Shown here: one piece after another, positions 16,287 through 23,608 of the stretch
Layout: each line of letters begins with the position of its first letter
Numbering within the stretch: position 1 is the stretch's first letter
Source: Altererythrobacter sp. H2
GTDB lineage: Bacteria; Pseudomonadota; Alphaproteobacteria; Sphingomonadales; Sphingomonadaceae
Reading direction: 5' to 3'
Length of the DNA stretch: 64,000 bases
Assembly: GCF_035319885.1 (NCBI RefSeq)
Contig: NZ_CP141285.1
Location: 620,001 to 684,000, forward strand
Notes under the pieces: model-generated
The model's database searches: none
The model's input: only the letters and a program-made list of their open reading frames with translations
What the model was told of the DNA's origin: nothing
Made by a program: the position numbers and the translations under genes

Positions 16287-16872
16287 CCCGTCCGGCCAGG
16301 CTGCGCTGGCGCATCTCGTCGATCAGTGCGTCGATAGAATCGAGCACTGCCTGTTCGTCTTCCTCGCCCTGCGAGGCGCGCTCTCGGGCGACCGTGTCAC
16401 GGTGCGCGGCGAGCAGGCGCAGCGCGTTCGCCACGTCCATCTTGCGCGGCGGATCGGGGTCACGCAGGTAGCCGAGCACCTCCATTTCGAGGTGTTCGTA
16501 ACCCTCCAGCAAGGCGGCGAGCCAGCGTTCGGCAAAGGCCCGGTCCTCGCGCCGCAGGGCATAGGCCTTGCCCGGCTGTACCCCGGCCCGGCTGGCCGCG
16601 GCGCTGACGTTGGAGGTTTCCGCCAGTGCAGCGAGGAACGGGGCCTGCCAGTCGTCGGCGGGGGCGGCGACCTTGCGGCGTACCGGCCGGCCGGCGCTGG
16701 CCACTGCTTCGTCCCACTGCAGGGCAAAGGCGGGGTGGGTCTTGCGGCGCGCATGAGGCGTGCTGCGACTGATATTGAGCCTTCTGGCGGCGGCGACCGG
16801 CCCTTCGCCGTCACGCAGTCCGGCAAGGAAGGCTTCCTCCCAGTCCCCGCGGGCGTGTTTCTTGTCTGCCAT
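16240..16872 (-). CDS. GTA small terminase, g1-like
   Basis: The product is 210 aa and the first gene of the GTA operon. Two helix-turn-helix-like repeats are visible: one near residues 12-45 (EEAFLAGLRDGEGPVAAARRL, in part GPVAAARRLNISRSTPHARR) and a second near 75-110 (AFLAALAETSNVSAAASRAG). A basic, then acidic helical C-terminus follows and overlaps g2 by 35-47 bp. The double HTH layout fits GTA small terminases, which recruit DNA with little sequence specificity. A leader of about 100 nt with a strong hairpin separates the start codon from a candidate promoter. Confidence 0.88.
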   Translation of the reverse strand: MADKKHARGDWEEAFLAGLRDGEGPVAAARRLNISRSTPHARRKTHPAFALQWDEAVASAGRPVRRKVAAPADDWQAPFLAALAETSNVSAAASRAGVQPGKAYALRREDRAFAERWLAALLEGYEHLEMEVLGYLRDPDPPRKMDVANALRLLAAHRDTVARERASQGEEDEQAVLDSIDALIDEMRQRSLAGRDETGNDQTDGEHQPG

Positions 16873-16920
16873 GGAGCGATCCTGTGCCGAATGGTGGTGC
16901 GAGCGACAGGCCTGAACGCA

Positions 16921-16955
16921 ACCGGGCGGCGCTGCGTCGTGCAGCGCCGCCCGGT
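16921..16955 (-). promoter_or_regulatory. Perfect 15-bp-stem hairpin in the GTA operon leader
   Basis: The arms ACCGGGCGGCGCTGC (16921-16935) and their exact complement (16941-16955) enclose a 5-base loop GTCGT. It lies about 50 nt before the g1 start and downstream of the candidate promoter. No T run follows on either strand, so it is not a classic terminator. It could control mRNA stability or translation, or bind a regulator. Confidence 0.75.
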
Positions 16956-16983
16956 CCGAATCGGTTTATCGCGATGTTCCGCT

Positions 16984-17012
16984 TATCTAACCAATTAGCG
17001 TGACAATGTCAA
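16984..17012 (-). promoter_or_regulatory. Candidate promoter of the GTA operon with overlapping operator-like palindrome
   Basis: Read leftward, TTGACA (17012-17007) is followed after exactly 17 bp by TAGATA (16989-16984). The -35 box is perfect; the -10 box is weak. The -35 overlaps the palindrome TGACA-a-TGTCA (17001-17011). A start of transcription near 16977 would give a ~105-nt leader before g1. No full CtrA box (TTAA-N7-TTAA) is seen in this interval. Confidence 0.5.
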
Positions 17013-17120
17013 CACAAAAGTGCCAAATAGGTTAAAGGGGTTGCGCCAAACGGCGGATTGCACCTGTTCCCGGCCTGTTATAGGGAAGGCGCAGCCCATC
17101 CCCCGGAACCCCTCCCCATC

Positions 17121-17777
17121 ATGATGAACCTGCTGCGCGGTCTCTATAACTGGACCATGGAAAAGGCCGCCCACCCCCACGCGGTGGGGTGGCTCGCCCT
17201 GTTCTCGTTCATGGAAGCAAGCTTCTTCCCGATCCCGCCGCATCCGCTGCTGGGCCTGATGTGCCTGGCAGAGCCGAAGAAGGCGATCCGCTTTGCCGCC
17301 ATCTGCACGGCCGCGTCGGTCATGGGCGGGCTGTTCGGCTACCTGATCGGCTATGGCCTGTATGACGTGATCGGGGCGCAGATCCTGGCCGCGCTGGGCC
17401 TGACCGAGGAATTTCCCAGGGCCGCCTGCTACCTGCGCGAATATGACTGGGAAGCGATCGTGATCGCCGGGGCCACCCCGCTGCCGTTCAAGCTGCTGAC
17501 CATCACCGCCGGGTTCATCCATATGGACCTGTTCACCTTCACCTGGGCCAGCATTGCCGGACGGGCGCTGATCTTCATGGTCGTCGGCATCCTGTTCCGC
17601 GTGTTCGGCGCCCCGATCAAGCGGGTGATCGACGAATACCTCGGCACGGTGACCACGCTGTTCGTGCTGCTGGTGGTCGGCGGCTTCATCGCCATCAGCC
17701 AGATCGGGGGCAGCGAAGACGGCGGCCCGGCCGACAAGTGCGACACCGCGACGATGGAATCGCTCGGTCTGGGGTGA
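17121..17777 (+). CDS. YqaA/DedA (VTT domain) family inner-membrane protein
   Basis: The product is 218 aa from the ATG at 17121 (a second ATG follows at once); the open frame extends to 17058 but the extra residues do not look membrane-protein-like. About five hydrophobic helices occur, with the family motifs FSFMEASFFPIPPHPLL and the re-entrant-loop-like GATPLPFKLLTITAG. Proteins of this SNARE-associated/DedA type act in membrane lipid traffic or transport, often undecaprenyl- or phospholipid-related; the exact substrate is not visible here. It is transcribed away from the GTA operon from the same intergenic region. The C-terminus ends with a short hydrophilic tail containing one cysteine. 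Confidence 0.85.
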   Translation: MMNLLRGLYNWTMEKAAHPHAVGWLALFSFMEASFFPIPPHPLLGLMCLAEPKKAIRFAAICTAASVMGGLFGYLIGYGLYDVIGAQILAALGLTEEFPRAACYLREYDWEAIVIAGATPLPFKLLTITAGFIHMDLFTFTWASIAGRALIFMVVGILFRVFGAPIKRVIDEYLGTVTTLFVLLVVGGFIAISQIGGSEDGGPADKCDTATMESLGLG

Positions 17778-17786
17778 CGGGCCGGG

Positions 17787-18767
17787 TCAGCGGTCGGAAC
17801 GGGCTTCCTGCCAGCCATTCCAGTAGGGCACCAGTTCCTCCGGAATGCCCGCCACGAACGCCTGGTCCAGCGGATACTGCGGCATCGCACTGGCAACTGC
17901 GTCGAGCACGGCCCTGCCCTGGGCCACATCCTTGCGGCGTTTGAGCGGATTGCGTTTGGCCTGGGCACCCAGCCAGAGTTTATGAAGCGCAAACCAGCGG
18001 GGATCGGGTGCCACCAGCCGTGCCGCCCGGCCATCACGGCATGGCACCACCTGGTCGACGGGCCGGCCGAGCAGCAACCATTCCTGCTCGGGCAGGGGAA
18101 TCGGCTGGGGCTTTTCGCGCGGGCCCATCGATGCCGCACGGGACGGAGCGACCAACAGTTCGACTTCGTATGAATCGGAGTTGCGGGCCTGGAACGTCCG
18201 CTCGGTGTTGACCGTGAACGTGTGATCGACGGCCTTCAGCATCTCCCAGAACGGAGCGCCTTCCGGTTTTGTGTCCGCCGCCCAGGCAAGGTCGAAGTCC
18301 TCGGTCTCGTCGCTCAGGTCGAAGCGCGCGGCGGCCTCCTGCTGGTAAGCTATCAGGCAGTTGGTGCCCACCACCAGCAATTGGCCGTCGAGCAGGCCCC
18401 GGCAGTCGGCTTCGCGCAGGATCGGACCCGGCGCTGCTGCCAGCATCGGCACTCGTAACGCCCTGAGCAGCCGGGCGCTTTCCTCGACCCGCCCGCGCGA
18501 TTTGACCACGCGATCCTTTGCCGCTGCTTTCTCTGACCGATAGGCAAGGAAGCGCGATTCGGCTTCATCGTCCCACCGGCCCAGGCTCTTACCGTTGCCC
18601 GACCGGTCATGAATCTCGTAGAGGTAGCTGTAACTGCCAACGGTCTTGCGCCGCAGGTCGTAAGGCAGCGCCCGCGCGGCCCGCTCGGCATCGCGCCAGA
18701 CCTCGTAGCGCTGGCGTACGTTGACCAGCGCGCGGGCCTGTTCGTCAGTGAAGTCGGTCAGCGGCAT
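17787..18767 (-). CDS. GSU2403-family nucleotidyltransferase-fold protein
   Basis: The product is 326 aa. The central block LLVVGTNCLIAYQQEAAARF followed by TEDFDLAW is the nucleotidyltransferase-like signature (G-T-N...D-x-D region) of the GSU2403/NTP_transf_8 family. The N-terminal ~120 residues are helical and basic. Members are mostly uncharacterised and often genomic-island or toxin-antitoxin-like. There is no partner gene next to it: upstream is the spt gene on the same strand, 59 bp away, and downstream the convergent DedA gene. A large palindrome sits just before its start codon. Function not known. Confidence 0.75.
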   Translation of the reverse strand: MPLTDFTDEQARALVNVRQRYEVWRDAERAARALPYDLRRKTVGSYSYLYEIHDRSGNGKSLGRWDDEAESRFLAYRSEKAAAKDRVVKSRGRVEESARLLRALRVPMLAAAPGPILREADCRGLLDGQLLVVGTNCLIAYQQEAAARFDLSDETEDFDLAWAADTKPEGAPFWEMLKAVDHTFTVNTERTFQARNSDSYEVELLVAPSRAASMGPREKPQPIPLPEQEWLLLGRPVDQVVPCRDGRAARLVAPDPRWFALHKLWLGAQAKRNPLKRRKDVAQGRAVLDAVASAMPQYPLDQAFVAGIPEELVPYWNGWQEARSDR

Positions 18768-18774
18768 CTGCGCA

Positions 18775-18817
18775 GTTTATCCCACATTATTGAAAAACAT
18801 TCAAATATGGGATAAAC
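18775..18817 (-). promoter_or_regulatory. 43-bp interrupted palindrome upstream of the nucleotidyltransferase gene
   Basis: The outer arms GTTTATCCCA / TGGGATAAAC (18775-18784, 18808-18817) and inner arms TTGAA / TTCAA (18790-18794, 18800-18804) are centred on an A-rich loop. It is AT-rich and lies 8 bp before the start codon, so an operator or a translation-blocking hairpin is likelier than a terminator, although it also follows the spt stop codon. Confidence 0.65.
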
Positions 18818-18826
18818 GTCCGGAAA

Positions 18827-20062
18827 TCAGATAATTCCGGTTGCCTTGCCAGCCCGCTCGAACATCGCGAGGATGGTCTGCACCTGCTCGCTGGTGTGCT
18901 CGGCGCAGAGCGAGCAGCGCAGCAGGGTCATGTTCGCAGGTGTTGCCGGCGGGCGGGCAAGGTTCACGTAGAGCCCCTCCCTGAGCAGCGCCTCCCACAT
19001 GGCGGCGCCGCGTTCGAGGTCGGGCATGACCACCGCAATGATCGCGCTCTGCGGTTCCTCGGTGCCAAGCTGGAAGCCCAGGCCACGCAGACCCGCATGG
19101 AGCGTGCGGGAGTTTTCCCAAAGGTGCGCCCGCTTGTTGCCGCCATGCATCAGCTTGCGGATCGAGGTCGCGCTCGACGCCATCACCGCCGGTGGCAGCG
19201 CGGCGGTGAAGACGTAGGGGCGGCAGACCAGCCGCATGATCTCGAACTTGGGGTGGTTGGAAACGCAGAAGCCGCCGACCGTGCCCACGCTCTTGGAGAA
19301 GGTGCCGATGATGAAGTCGACATCGTCGATGCATCCGGTTGCTTCGCAGACGCCGCGCCCGTTCTCGCCGATGAAGCCCATCGAGTGGGCCTCGTCGACC
19401 AGCACCATCGCGCCATGGCTCTTGGCGACCGCGACCATCTCCTTGAGCGGGGCGACATCGCCCAGCATCGAATAGACGCCTTCCAGCACCACAAGCTTGC
19501 CCGCGCCCGCCGGAATCCGGCCCAGCCGCTTGTCCATCGCATTGATATCGTTGTGCTTGAAGGGAACGACTTCGGCCTTGCCCATCGCGCAGCCATCCCA
19601 GATGCTGGCATGGCTGTCGATGTCGAGCACGATGTAGTCGCCCTTGCCGGCGATGGTGGAGATGATCCCGAGGTTGGCCTGGTACCCGGTCGAGAACACC
19701 ATGGCGTGGTCCATGGCGTAGAATTCCTTCAGCGCGTTCTCCACGTCGCGGTGGTGGAAAAACGTGCCGTTCAGTACCCGGCTGCCGGTCGTGCCCGCGC
19801 CAAACTCGTCATAGGCCTGCTTGCCTGCCGCGATCACGTCATCGTCGAAGGTCATGCCCATGTAGTTGTAGGTGCCGAGCAGGATCGTCTCGCGCCCGTT
19901 GCAGATCGCCCGGGTGGGGGAGAGCACTTTCTCCATCACCAGGCTGAACGGATCCTCGCGCCCACCGGCGAGCAACCCCTCGCGCATGGCGATAAGCTCG
20001 TCGAACTTGGAAAACAGGTCGCCGCCAGTTGCGGCCTCGGTCTCGCTCATGATGCGGCTCAC
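18827..20062 (-). CDS. spt: Serine palmitoyltransferase
   Basis: The product is 411 aa. This PLP enzyme of the alpha-oxoamine synthase family joins serine to an acyl chain, the first step of sphingolipid synthesis. Key residues: the pyridoxal-binding lysine K257 in GTFSKSVGTVGG, DEAHS (D223, H226) and the cofactor-stacking histidine in DSHASIW. The start is either a GTG at 20062 that overlaps the ACP stop, or the ATG at 20050. It is cotranscribed with a dedicated acyl carrier protein, which separates it from the related KBL and AONS enzymes and is a sphingomonad hallmark. Other sphingolipid genes are not in the window. Confidence 0.93.
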   Translation of the reverse strand: MSRIMSETEAATGGDLFSKFDELIAMREGLLAGGREDPFSLVMEKVLSPTRAICNGRETILLGTYNYMGMTFDDDVIAAGKQAYDEFGAGTTGSRVLNGTFFHHRDVENALKEFYAMDHAMVFSTGYQANLGIISTIAGKGDYIVLDIDSHASIWDGCAMGKAEVVPFKHNDINAMDKRLGRIPAGAGKLVVLEGVYSMLGDVAPLKEMVAVAKSHGAMVLVDEAHSMGFIGENGRGVCEATGCIDDVDFIIGTFSKSVGTVGGFCVSNHPKFEIMRLVCRPYVFTAALPPAVMASSATSIRKLMHGGNKRAHLWENSRTLHAGLRGLGFQLGTEEPQSAIIAVVMPDLERGAAMWEALLREGLYVNLARPPATPANMTLLRCSLCAEHTSEQVQTILAMFERAGKATGII

Positions 20063-20301
20063 CCGGCCTGGAGCTTGTGGACGGCATCGACCAGCAAGCC
20101 GTAGTTCTCGATTTCCGCCTGCTGGTTCATCGAGATGATGATATCGAACTCGTCCTCGATCGCGGCCACGAAATCCATCACGGTCAGGCTGTCAAACTCC
20201 AGATCGCCGGCAAAGGTGGTCTCGTCGGAAAGCGCCACCTCTTTCTTGTTGAAGGGCTCAATCAGCGAGCGGATACGGCTATCGACTTCGGCGCGGTCCA
20301 T
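20059..20301 (-). CDS. Acyl carrier protein dedicated to sphingolipid synthesis
   Basis: The product is 80 aa from the ATG at 20301; a longer frame to 20625 is a shadow over the divergent promoter region. The phosphopantetheine serine is S38 in EFDSLTVMDF, with the usual acidic helix after it (IEDEFDIIISMNQQAEI, family-like). Its stop overlaps the start of spt by a few bases. It most likely delivers the acyl chain to serine palmitoyltransferase, as described for this gene pair in sphingolipid-producing bacteria. Confidence 0.93.
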   Translation of the reverse strand: MDRAEVDSRIRSLIEPFNKKEVALSDETTFAGDLEFDSLTVMDFVAAIEDEFDIIISMNQQAEIENYGLLVDAVHKLQAG

Positions 20302-20361
20302 CAGGGAAATTCCAGTCGGTTGATCGGGCGGGCGACAGGCCCGCCAAGGCATTGCCGGGAA

Positions 20362-20382
20362 AAGCGGCTTGTCGCGCCGCTT
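20362..20382. promoter_or_regulatory. Inverted repeat in the divergent acp / membrane-protein promoter region
   Basis: A perfect 7-bp inverted repeat AAGCGGC / GCCGCTT (20362-20368, 20376-20382) sits in the 146-bp gap between the divergent ACP gene and the Pycsar-effector-like gene. It could be an operator shared by both; no clear -35/-10 pair was identified. Confidence 0.4.
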
Positions 20383-20447
20383 GTCAAGCCCGATGGCCAG
20401 TGGCAGGCAGCGAATTCCTGTGTAGCGCAGGACGGGGGAACAGGACA

Positions 20448-21020
20448 ATGGCGACCGATCAGGGGCTGGGCGCGACATCGCAGGATGGTACACCCGCTCC
20501 GGCACAAGCAGCAGCGCAGCGCCCGTTTTCACCCCATGCCATCCACCTCGTCCGCACCTCGGTCCAGGCCAACATGATGCTGTCGCAGATGGCGGATCAG
20601 AAGGCATCGATCCTGATGGGGGCAACCTTCGTGGTGTTCACCATCGTTATCGGCCAGGCCCGGAGCGGGGTGATCCCGATCAGCCTGGGCGTGCTGGCGA
20701 TTTCCGCCTTCCTCAGCGCCATGTGCGCGGTCTATGCGGTCCTGCCTTCGGTCGGCACAGGCAAGCTGCCGCCCAATCCCAACAAGATGTTCTTCGGCCA
20801 TTTCACCGCGCTCGACGAGCGCATCTGGGTCGAAGATGTGCTGGAGGAACTGCACGCCGACGAGACCGTGTTCCGCACCATGCTGCACGACGTCTACCAG
20901 AACGGGCAGGTTCTGGCCGGAAAGAAGTACAAGTACCTCGGCTATGCCTACCGCATCTTTATGGTCGGGCTGTCCGTAACCTTGGCGGCCTTCCTGTTTG
21001 AGCGATTCATTCTGGGCTGA
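20448..21020 (+). CDS. Pycsar effector-like membrane protein (DUF5706-type)
   Basis: The product is 190 aa from the ATG at 20448, preceded by a GGGGGAACAGGA ribosome site; the frame extends back to 20352. The core MADQKASILMGATFVVFTI is the DUF5706/Pycsar-effector pattern: a DxKA motif at the start of TM1. A second helix follows (SLGVLAISAFLSAMCAVYAV) and a third lies at the C-terminus. In Pycsar defence such proteins open membranes on sensing cCMP or cUMP. No pyrimidine cyclase gene lies beside it: neighbours are acp (divergent) and divK (convergent), so a housekeeping role is equally possible. Confidence 0.75.
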   Translation: MATDQGLGATSQDGTPAPAQAAAQRPFSPHAIHLVRTSVQANMMLSQMADQKASILMGATFVVFTIVIGQARSGVIPISLGVLAISAFLSAMCAVYAVLPSVGTGKLPPNPNKMFFGHFTALDERIWVEDVLEELHADETVFRTMLHDVYQNGQVLAGKKYKYLGYAYRIFMVGLSVTLAAFLFERFILG

Positions 21021-21023
21021 GCA

Positions 21024-21389
21024 TCAGTCCAGCAACCGCTTGACCGCCGCCAGGAACGGGCCGATCGACACCGGCTTGGACAGGTAATCCGCCGCCCCGG
21101 CCGCCCGGATCCGCTCTTCGTCACCCTTGCCGGCATAGGCGGTGACGGCCAGCACCGGCACATCGAGCAGGGCTGCATCGCGCTTCAGGGCGGCAATCAG
21201 GTCGATGCCGGAGACATTGGGCAACTGGATGTCCATCAGCACCAGATCGGGGGCAAAGGCCCGCGCGGCGTTGAGCACCAGTTCGCCATCGGCAACCGGC
21301 TCTACCTCGAACCCGCCGGCTTTCAGCACGTCGCAGAACAGCTTGCGGTTGAGATCGTTGTCCTCGACCACCAGGATGCGCTTGGCCAT
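21024..21389 (-). CDS. divK: DivK-like single-domain response regulator
   Basis: The product is 121 aa, a lone receiver domain: acidic pocket ED (9-10), phospho-acceptor D53 in LVLMDIQLP, T in AVTAYAG and K in YLSKPV. The full-length match to alphaproteobacterial DivK (VVEDNDLNRKLFCDVL near the N-terminus) supports the name. DivK acts through DivL/CckA to control CtrA, which is also encoded in this window at 40545-41240. The gene usually followed by pleD stands alone here, convergent with the membrane protein gene 3 bp away. Confidence 0.85.
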   Translation of the reverse strand: MAKRILVVEDNDLNRKLFCDVLKAGGFEVEPVADGELVLNAARAFAPDLVLMDIQLPNVSGIDLIAALKRDAALLDVPVLAVTAYAGKGDEERIRAAGAADYLSKPVSIGPFLAAVKRLLD

Positions 21390-21452
21390 TCTGCCATTTC
21401 CCCATTGCTCGAAGGTTCACAATTGCGCGGTCCGCTCTATGTAGCGTGGACC

Positions 21453-21746
21453 ATGAAAACAATTCCCGATTCCGGCCAATCCCCCGGGCACCACTCAGGC
21501 GACCCGGAAACGCTGGCCCTCAGCGCGCTTGGCTGGGTGCTGACCGACGAGGATCGCTCGGCCCGCCTGCTTGCGCTGACCGGGCTCGATTCGGAGACCT
21601 TGCGTGACCACCTGACCGAGCAGACTACTCTCGCGGCGGTGCTCGAATTCCTTATCAACCACGAACCTGACCTGCTGCTCGCCGCCGATGCCCTCGGTCG
21701 CACCCCGCAGGAACTCGTCGAAGCCCACCGGAGACTTGCCGCATGA
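21453..21746 (+). CDS. DUF3572 family protein
   Basis: The product is 97 aa from the ATG at 21453 (frame open from 21405). The pattern LALSALGWVLTDEDRSARLLALTGL followed by FLINHEPDLLLAADALG, in adjoining pieces, is DUF3572, a small helical protein typical of alphaproteobacteria and often beside divK. Here it is divergent from divK and is the first gene of a run of five overlapping genes, with an ATGA overlap to the HAD gene. Function unknown. Confidence 0.85.
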   Translation: MKTIPDSGQSPGHHSGDPETLALSALGWVLTDEDRSARLLALTGLDSETLRDHLTEQTTLAAVLEFLINHEPDLLLAADALGRTPQELVEAHRRLAA

Positions 21747-22396
21747 TCCGCCCCTCAGGCCGCCCGCTCGTGATCTCCGATTGCGATGAGGTGCTGCTCT
21801 ACATGGTCTCCCCTTTCCGTGACTGGCTGGCCGAAAGCGAAGGGGTGACCTTCCGCATGGAAGGCAACAACTTCGCCAACGCCATGCGCTGGAGCGAGAG
21901 CGGGGAACCGGTGGGAGAGCGCGATATCTGGCGCCTGCTGGGCGGGTTCTTCGATACCCAGATGCACCGCCAGACGCCGATCGACGGGGCCGTGGCCGGG
22001 ATCAATGCACTGGCCGAACACGCCGATGTGGTGATCCTGACCAACCTGACCGACGAACGCCAGCAGCATCGCACGGCGCAGCTGGCCGAACATGGCATCC
22101 ATGCGCGGGTCTTCACCAACCAGGGGCCCAAGGGCCCCGCGCTCAAGGCAATTGTGGAGGAATACGCGCCCTCACGCGCGCTGTTCATCGACGACCTGCC
22201 GCAGCACCATCATTCTGTGGCCGAGATCGTGCCGCACGTGCGCCGCCTGCACCTGTGCGGGGAGCCGATGCTCGCGCCGCTGATTGATTGCGCCCACACG
22301 CAAGGCCATGCCCATGCACGGATCGACTGCTGGCACACGGCGCTGCCCTGGGCACTGGGCCAGCTTCATGACGAAAAGGAAAAGGAACCCGCATGA
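21743..22396 (+). CDS. HAD family hydrolase
   Basis: The product is 217 aa. The HAD motifs are in order: I, D13-x-D15 in ISDCDEVLL; II, VILTNLTDE; III, a lysine in NQGPKGPALK; IV, ALFIDDLPQ. A phosphatase on a small metabolite is likely; the substrate cannot be read. The start is coupled to DUF3572 and the stop to RidA by four-base overlaps, which argues for one functional unit. The C-terminal ~40 residues contain several His and Cys and lie outside the core fold. Confidence 0.85.
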   Translation: MIRPSGRPLVISDCDEVLLYMVSPFRDWLAESEGVTFRMEGNNFANAMRWSESGEPVGERDIWRLLGGFFDTQMHRQTPIDGAVAGINALAEHADVVILTNLTDERQQHRTAQLAEHGIHARVFTNQGPKGPALKAIVEEYAPSRALFIDDLPQHHHSVAEIVPHVRRLHLCGEPMLAPLIDCAHTQGHAHARIDCWHTALPWALGQLHDEKEKEPA

Positions 22397-22863
22397 CCGC
22401 CTCCACCTCTGTCGCCGGCCGTCTCGCCGAACTCGGCATTACCTTGCCTGCCGCCGCCGCCCCGATCGCCAGCTATGTGCCGGTCGTGGTGCATGGCGGG
22501 ATTGCGACGATTTCCGGCCAGCTCCCCTTTGTCGACGGGCAGCTGATGACGGGCAGGCTGGGCGAGGACGTTTCGCTGGAGCAGGGCACGGCGGCAGCGC
22601 GGGCCTGCGGGCTGATGATCCTGGCGCAGCTGGAAGCGGCAGGCCTGCTCGAGCGGGTCGAGCGGGTCGTCAAGCTCGGCGCATTCATCAGCTCGACCGC
22701 CGATTTTACCGATCAGCCGGTAGTCGCCAACGGCGCATCCGATCTGATGTCGGAGGTGTTCGGCGAGGCGGGCAAGCACGCCCGCAGCGCGGTCGGGGTG
22801 CCGGTTCTTCCCCGGGGTGCGGCGGTGGAAGTGGATGCAGTTGTTGCCATTCGGGCTGATTGA
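22393..22863 (+). CDS. RidA family protein
   Basis: The product is 156 aa, in the longer YjgF/RidA branch (about 150 aa) common in alphaproteobacteria. Visible features are GGIATISGQLPFVDGQLMTG near the N-terminus, VVKLGAFISSTADF in the middle and the C-terminal signature region HARSAVGVPVLPRGAAVEVD. The canonical arginine that binds the imine carboxylate is in HARSA. The family hydrolyses reactive enamine/imine intermediates. It overlaps the HAD gene (4 bp) and the GDPD gene. Confidence 0.9.
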   Translation: MTASTSVAGRLAELGITLPAAAAPIASYVPVVVHGGIATISGQLPFVDGQLMTGRLGEDVSLEQGTAAARACGLMILAQLEAAGLLERVERVVKLGAFISSTADFTDQPVVANGASDLMSEVFGEAGKHARSAVGVPVLPRGAAVEVDAVVAIRAD

Positions 22864-23608
22864 CCGCTGGCGGGCGCCGGCGCCGGTGCCGGGCAAGGTC
22901 GCCTGGCTGGGGGAATGGGATTATGCCCATCGCGGGCTCCACGGCCCGGGTGTGCCCGAAAACTCGCCGACCGCCTTTGCGCTGGCGTTGCAGGCGGGCG
23001 TGGGCATCGAGTGCGACATCCAGCGCAGCGCTGACAACCGCGCAATCGTGTTCCATGACTGGGAGCTCGATCGCCTCACTGGCGAGACGGGCCCGGTTGA
23101 CGGGCGCAAGGCAGCGGACCTCGCCCGCCTGGCCCTGACCGGCACGAACGACCGGATGCCGACCCTGGCGCAGGTGCTGGAGCAAGTCGGCGGGACGGTG
23201 CCGATCCTGATCGAGATCAAGTCGAAGCGTGATCGCCGGGTCGGCCCTGTCTGCATCGCCGTACGCCGGGAACTGGACGGGTATACCGGCCCGCATGCTG
23301 TCATGAGTTTCGACCCGCGGGTTGCCCGCTGGTTTGCCAGTCATTCGCCGCGCACCCTGCGGGGTCTGGTGGTGAGCGAGGAGAGCAAGAAGCACTGGCG
23401 CGGGGTGTGGGAGCGCCACTCTGCGCTATGGCACGCCCGGCCGCAGTTCCTGGCCTATGACGTGCGCGACCTGCCAAGCCGGTTTGCCGCCAGCCAGCGT
23501 GCCCGCGGCCTGCCGGTACTGACCTGGACCGTCCGCTCGCCCGAGCAGCGCAAGGTGGCCGCGCTCCATGCCGATGCTCCGATTGCCGAGAACGAAGGAT
23601 TCGCATGA
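22835..23608 (+). CDS. Glycerophosphodiester phosphodiesterase
   Basis: The product is 257 aa from the ATG at 22835, which has a GGTGGAAG ribosome site; a GTG at 22817 is also in frame. The GDPD barrel signature is present: AHRGLHGPGVPENSPTAF (catalytic His and ENS), GIECDIQRSAD (metal-binding Glu/Asp), VFHDWELDRLT (second catalytic His) and LIEIKSK (metal-binding Glu). It cleaves glycerophosphodiesters to glycerol-3-phosphate and an alcohol. There is no signal peptide, so it is probably cytoplasmic. It overlaps RidA by 29 bp and the next gene by 4 bp. Confidence 0.9.
   Translation: MQLLPFGLIDRWRAPAPVPGKVAWLGEWDYAHRGLHGPGVPENSPTAFALALQAGVGIECDIQRSADNRAIVFHDWELDRLTGETGPVDGRKAADLARLALTGTNDRMPTLAQVLEQVGGTVPILIEIKSKRDRRVGPVCIAVRRELDGYTGPHAVMSFDPRVARWFASHSPRTLRGLVVSEESKKHWRGVWERHSALWHARPQFLAYDVRDLPSRFAASQRARGLPVLTWTVRSPEQRKVAALHADAPIAENEGFA

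Noticed and set aside
2780-16872. Functional temperate prophage
   Set aside because: No integrase, repressor, replication or lysis genes and no att-like direct repeats seen; the gene order is that of a GTA.
16873-17012. CtrA box in the GTA promoter
   Set aside because: Only isolated TAA/TTA fragments are present; no TTAA-N7-TTAA was found.
18827-20062. Identification as 8-amino-7-oxononanoate synthase or 2-amino-3-ketobutyrate CoA ligase
   Set aside because: The coupled acyl carrier protein and overall sequence fit serine palmitoyltransferase of sphingomonads better; no biotin or threonine genes are near.
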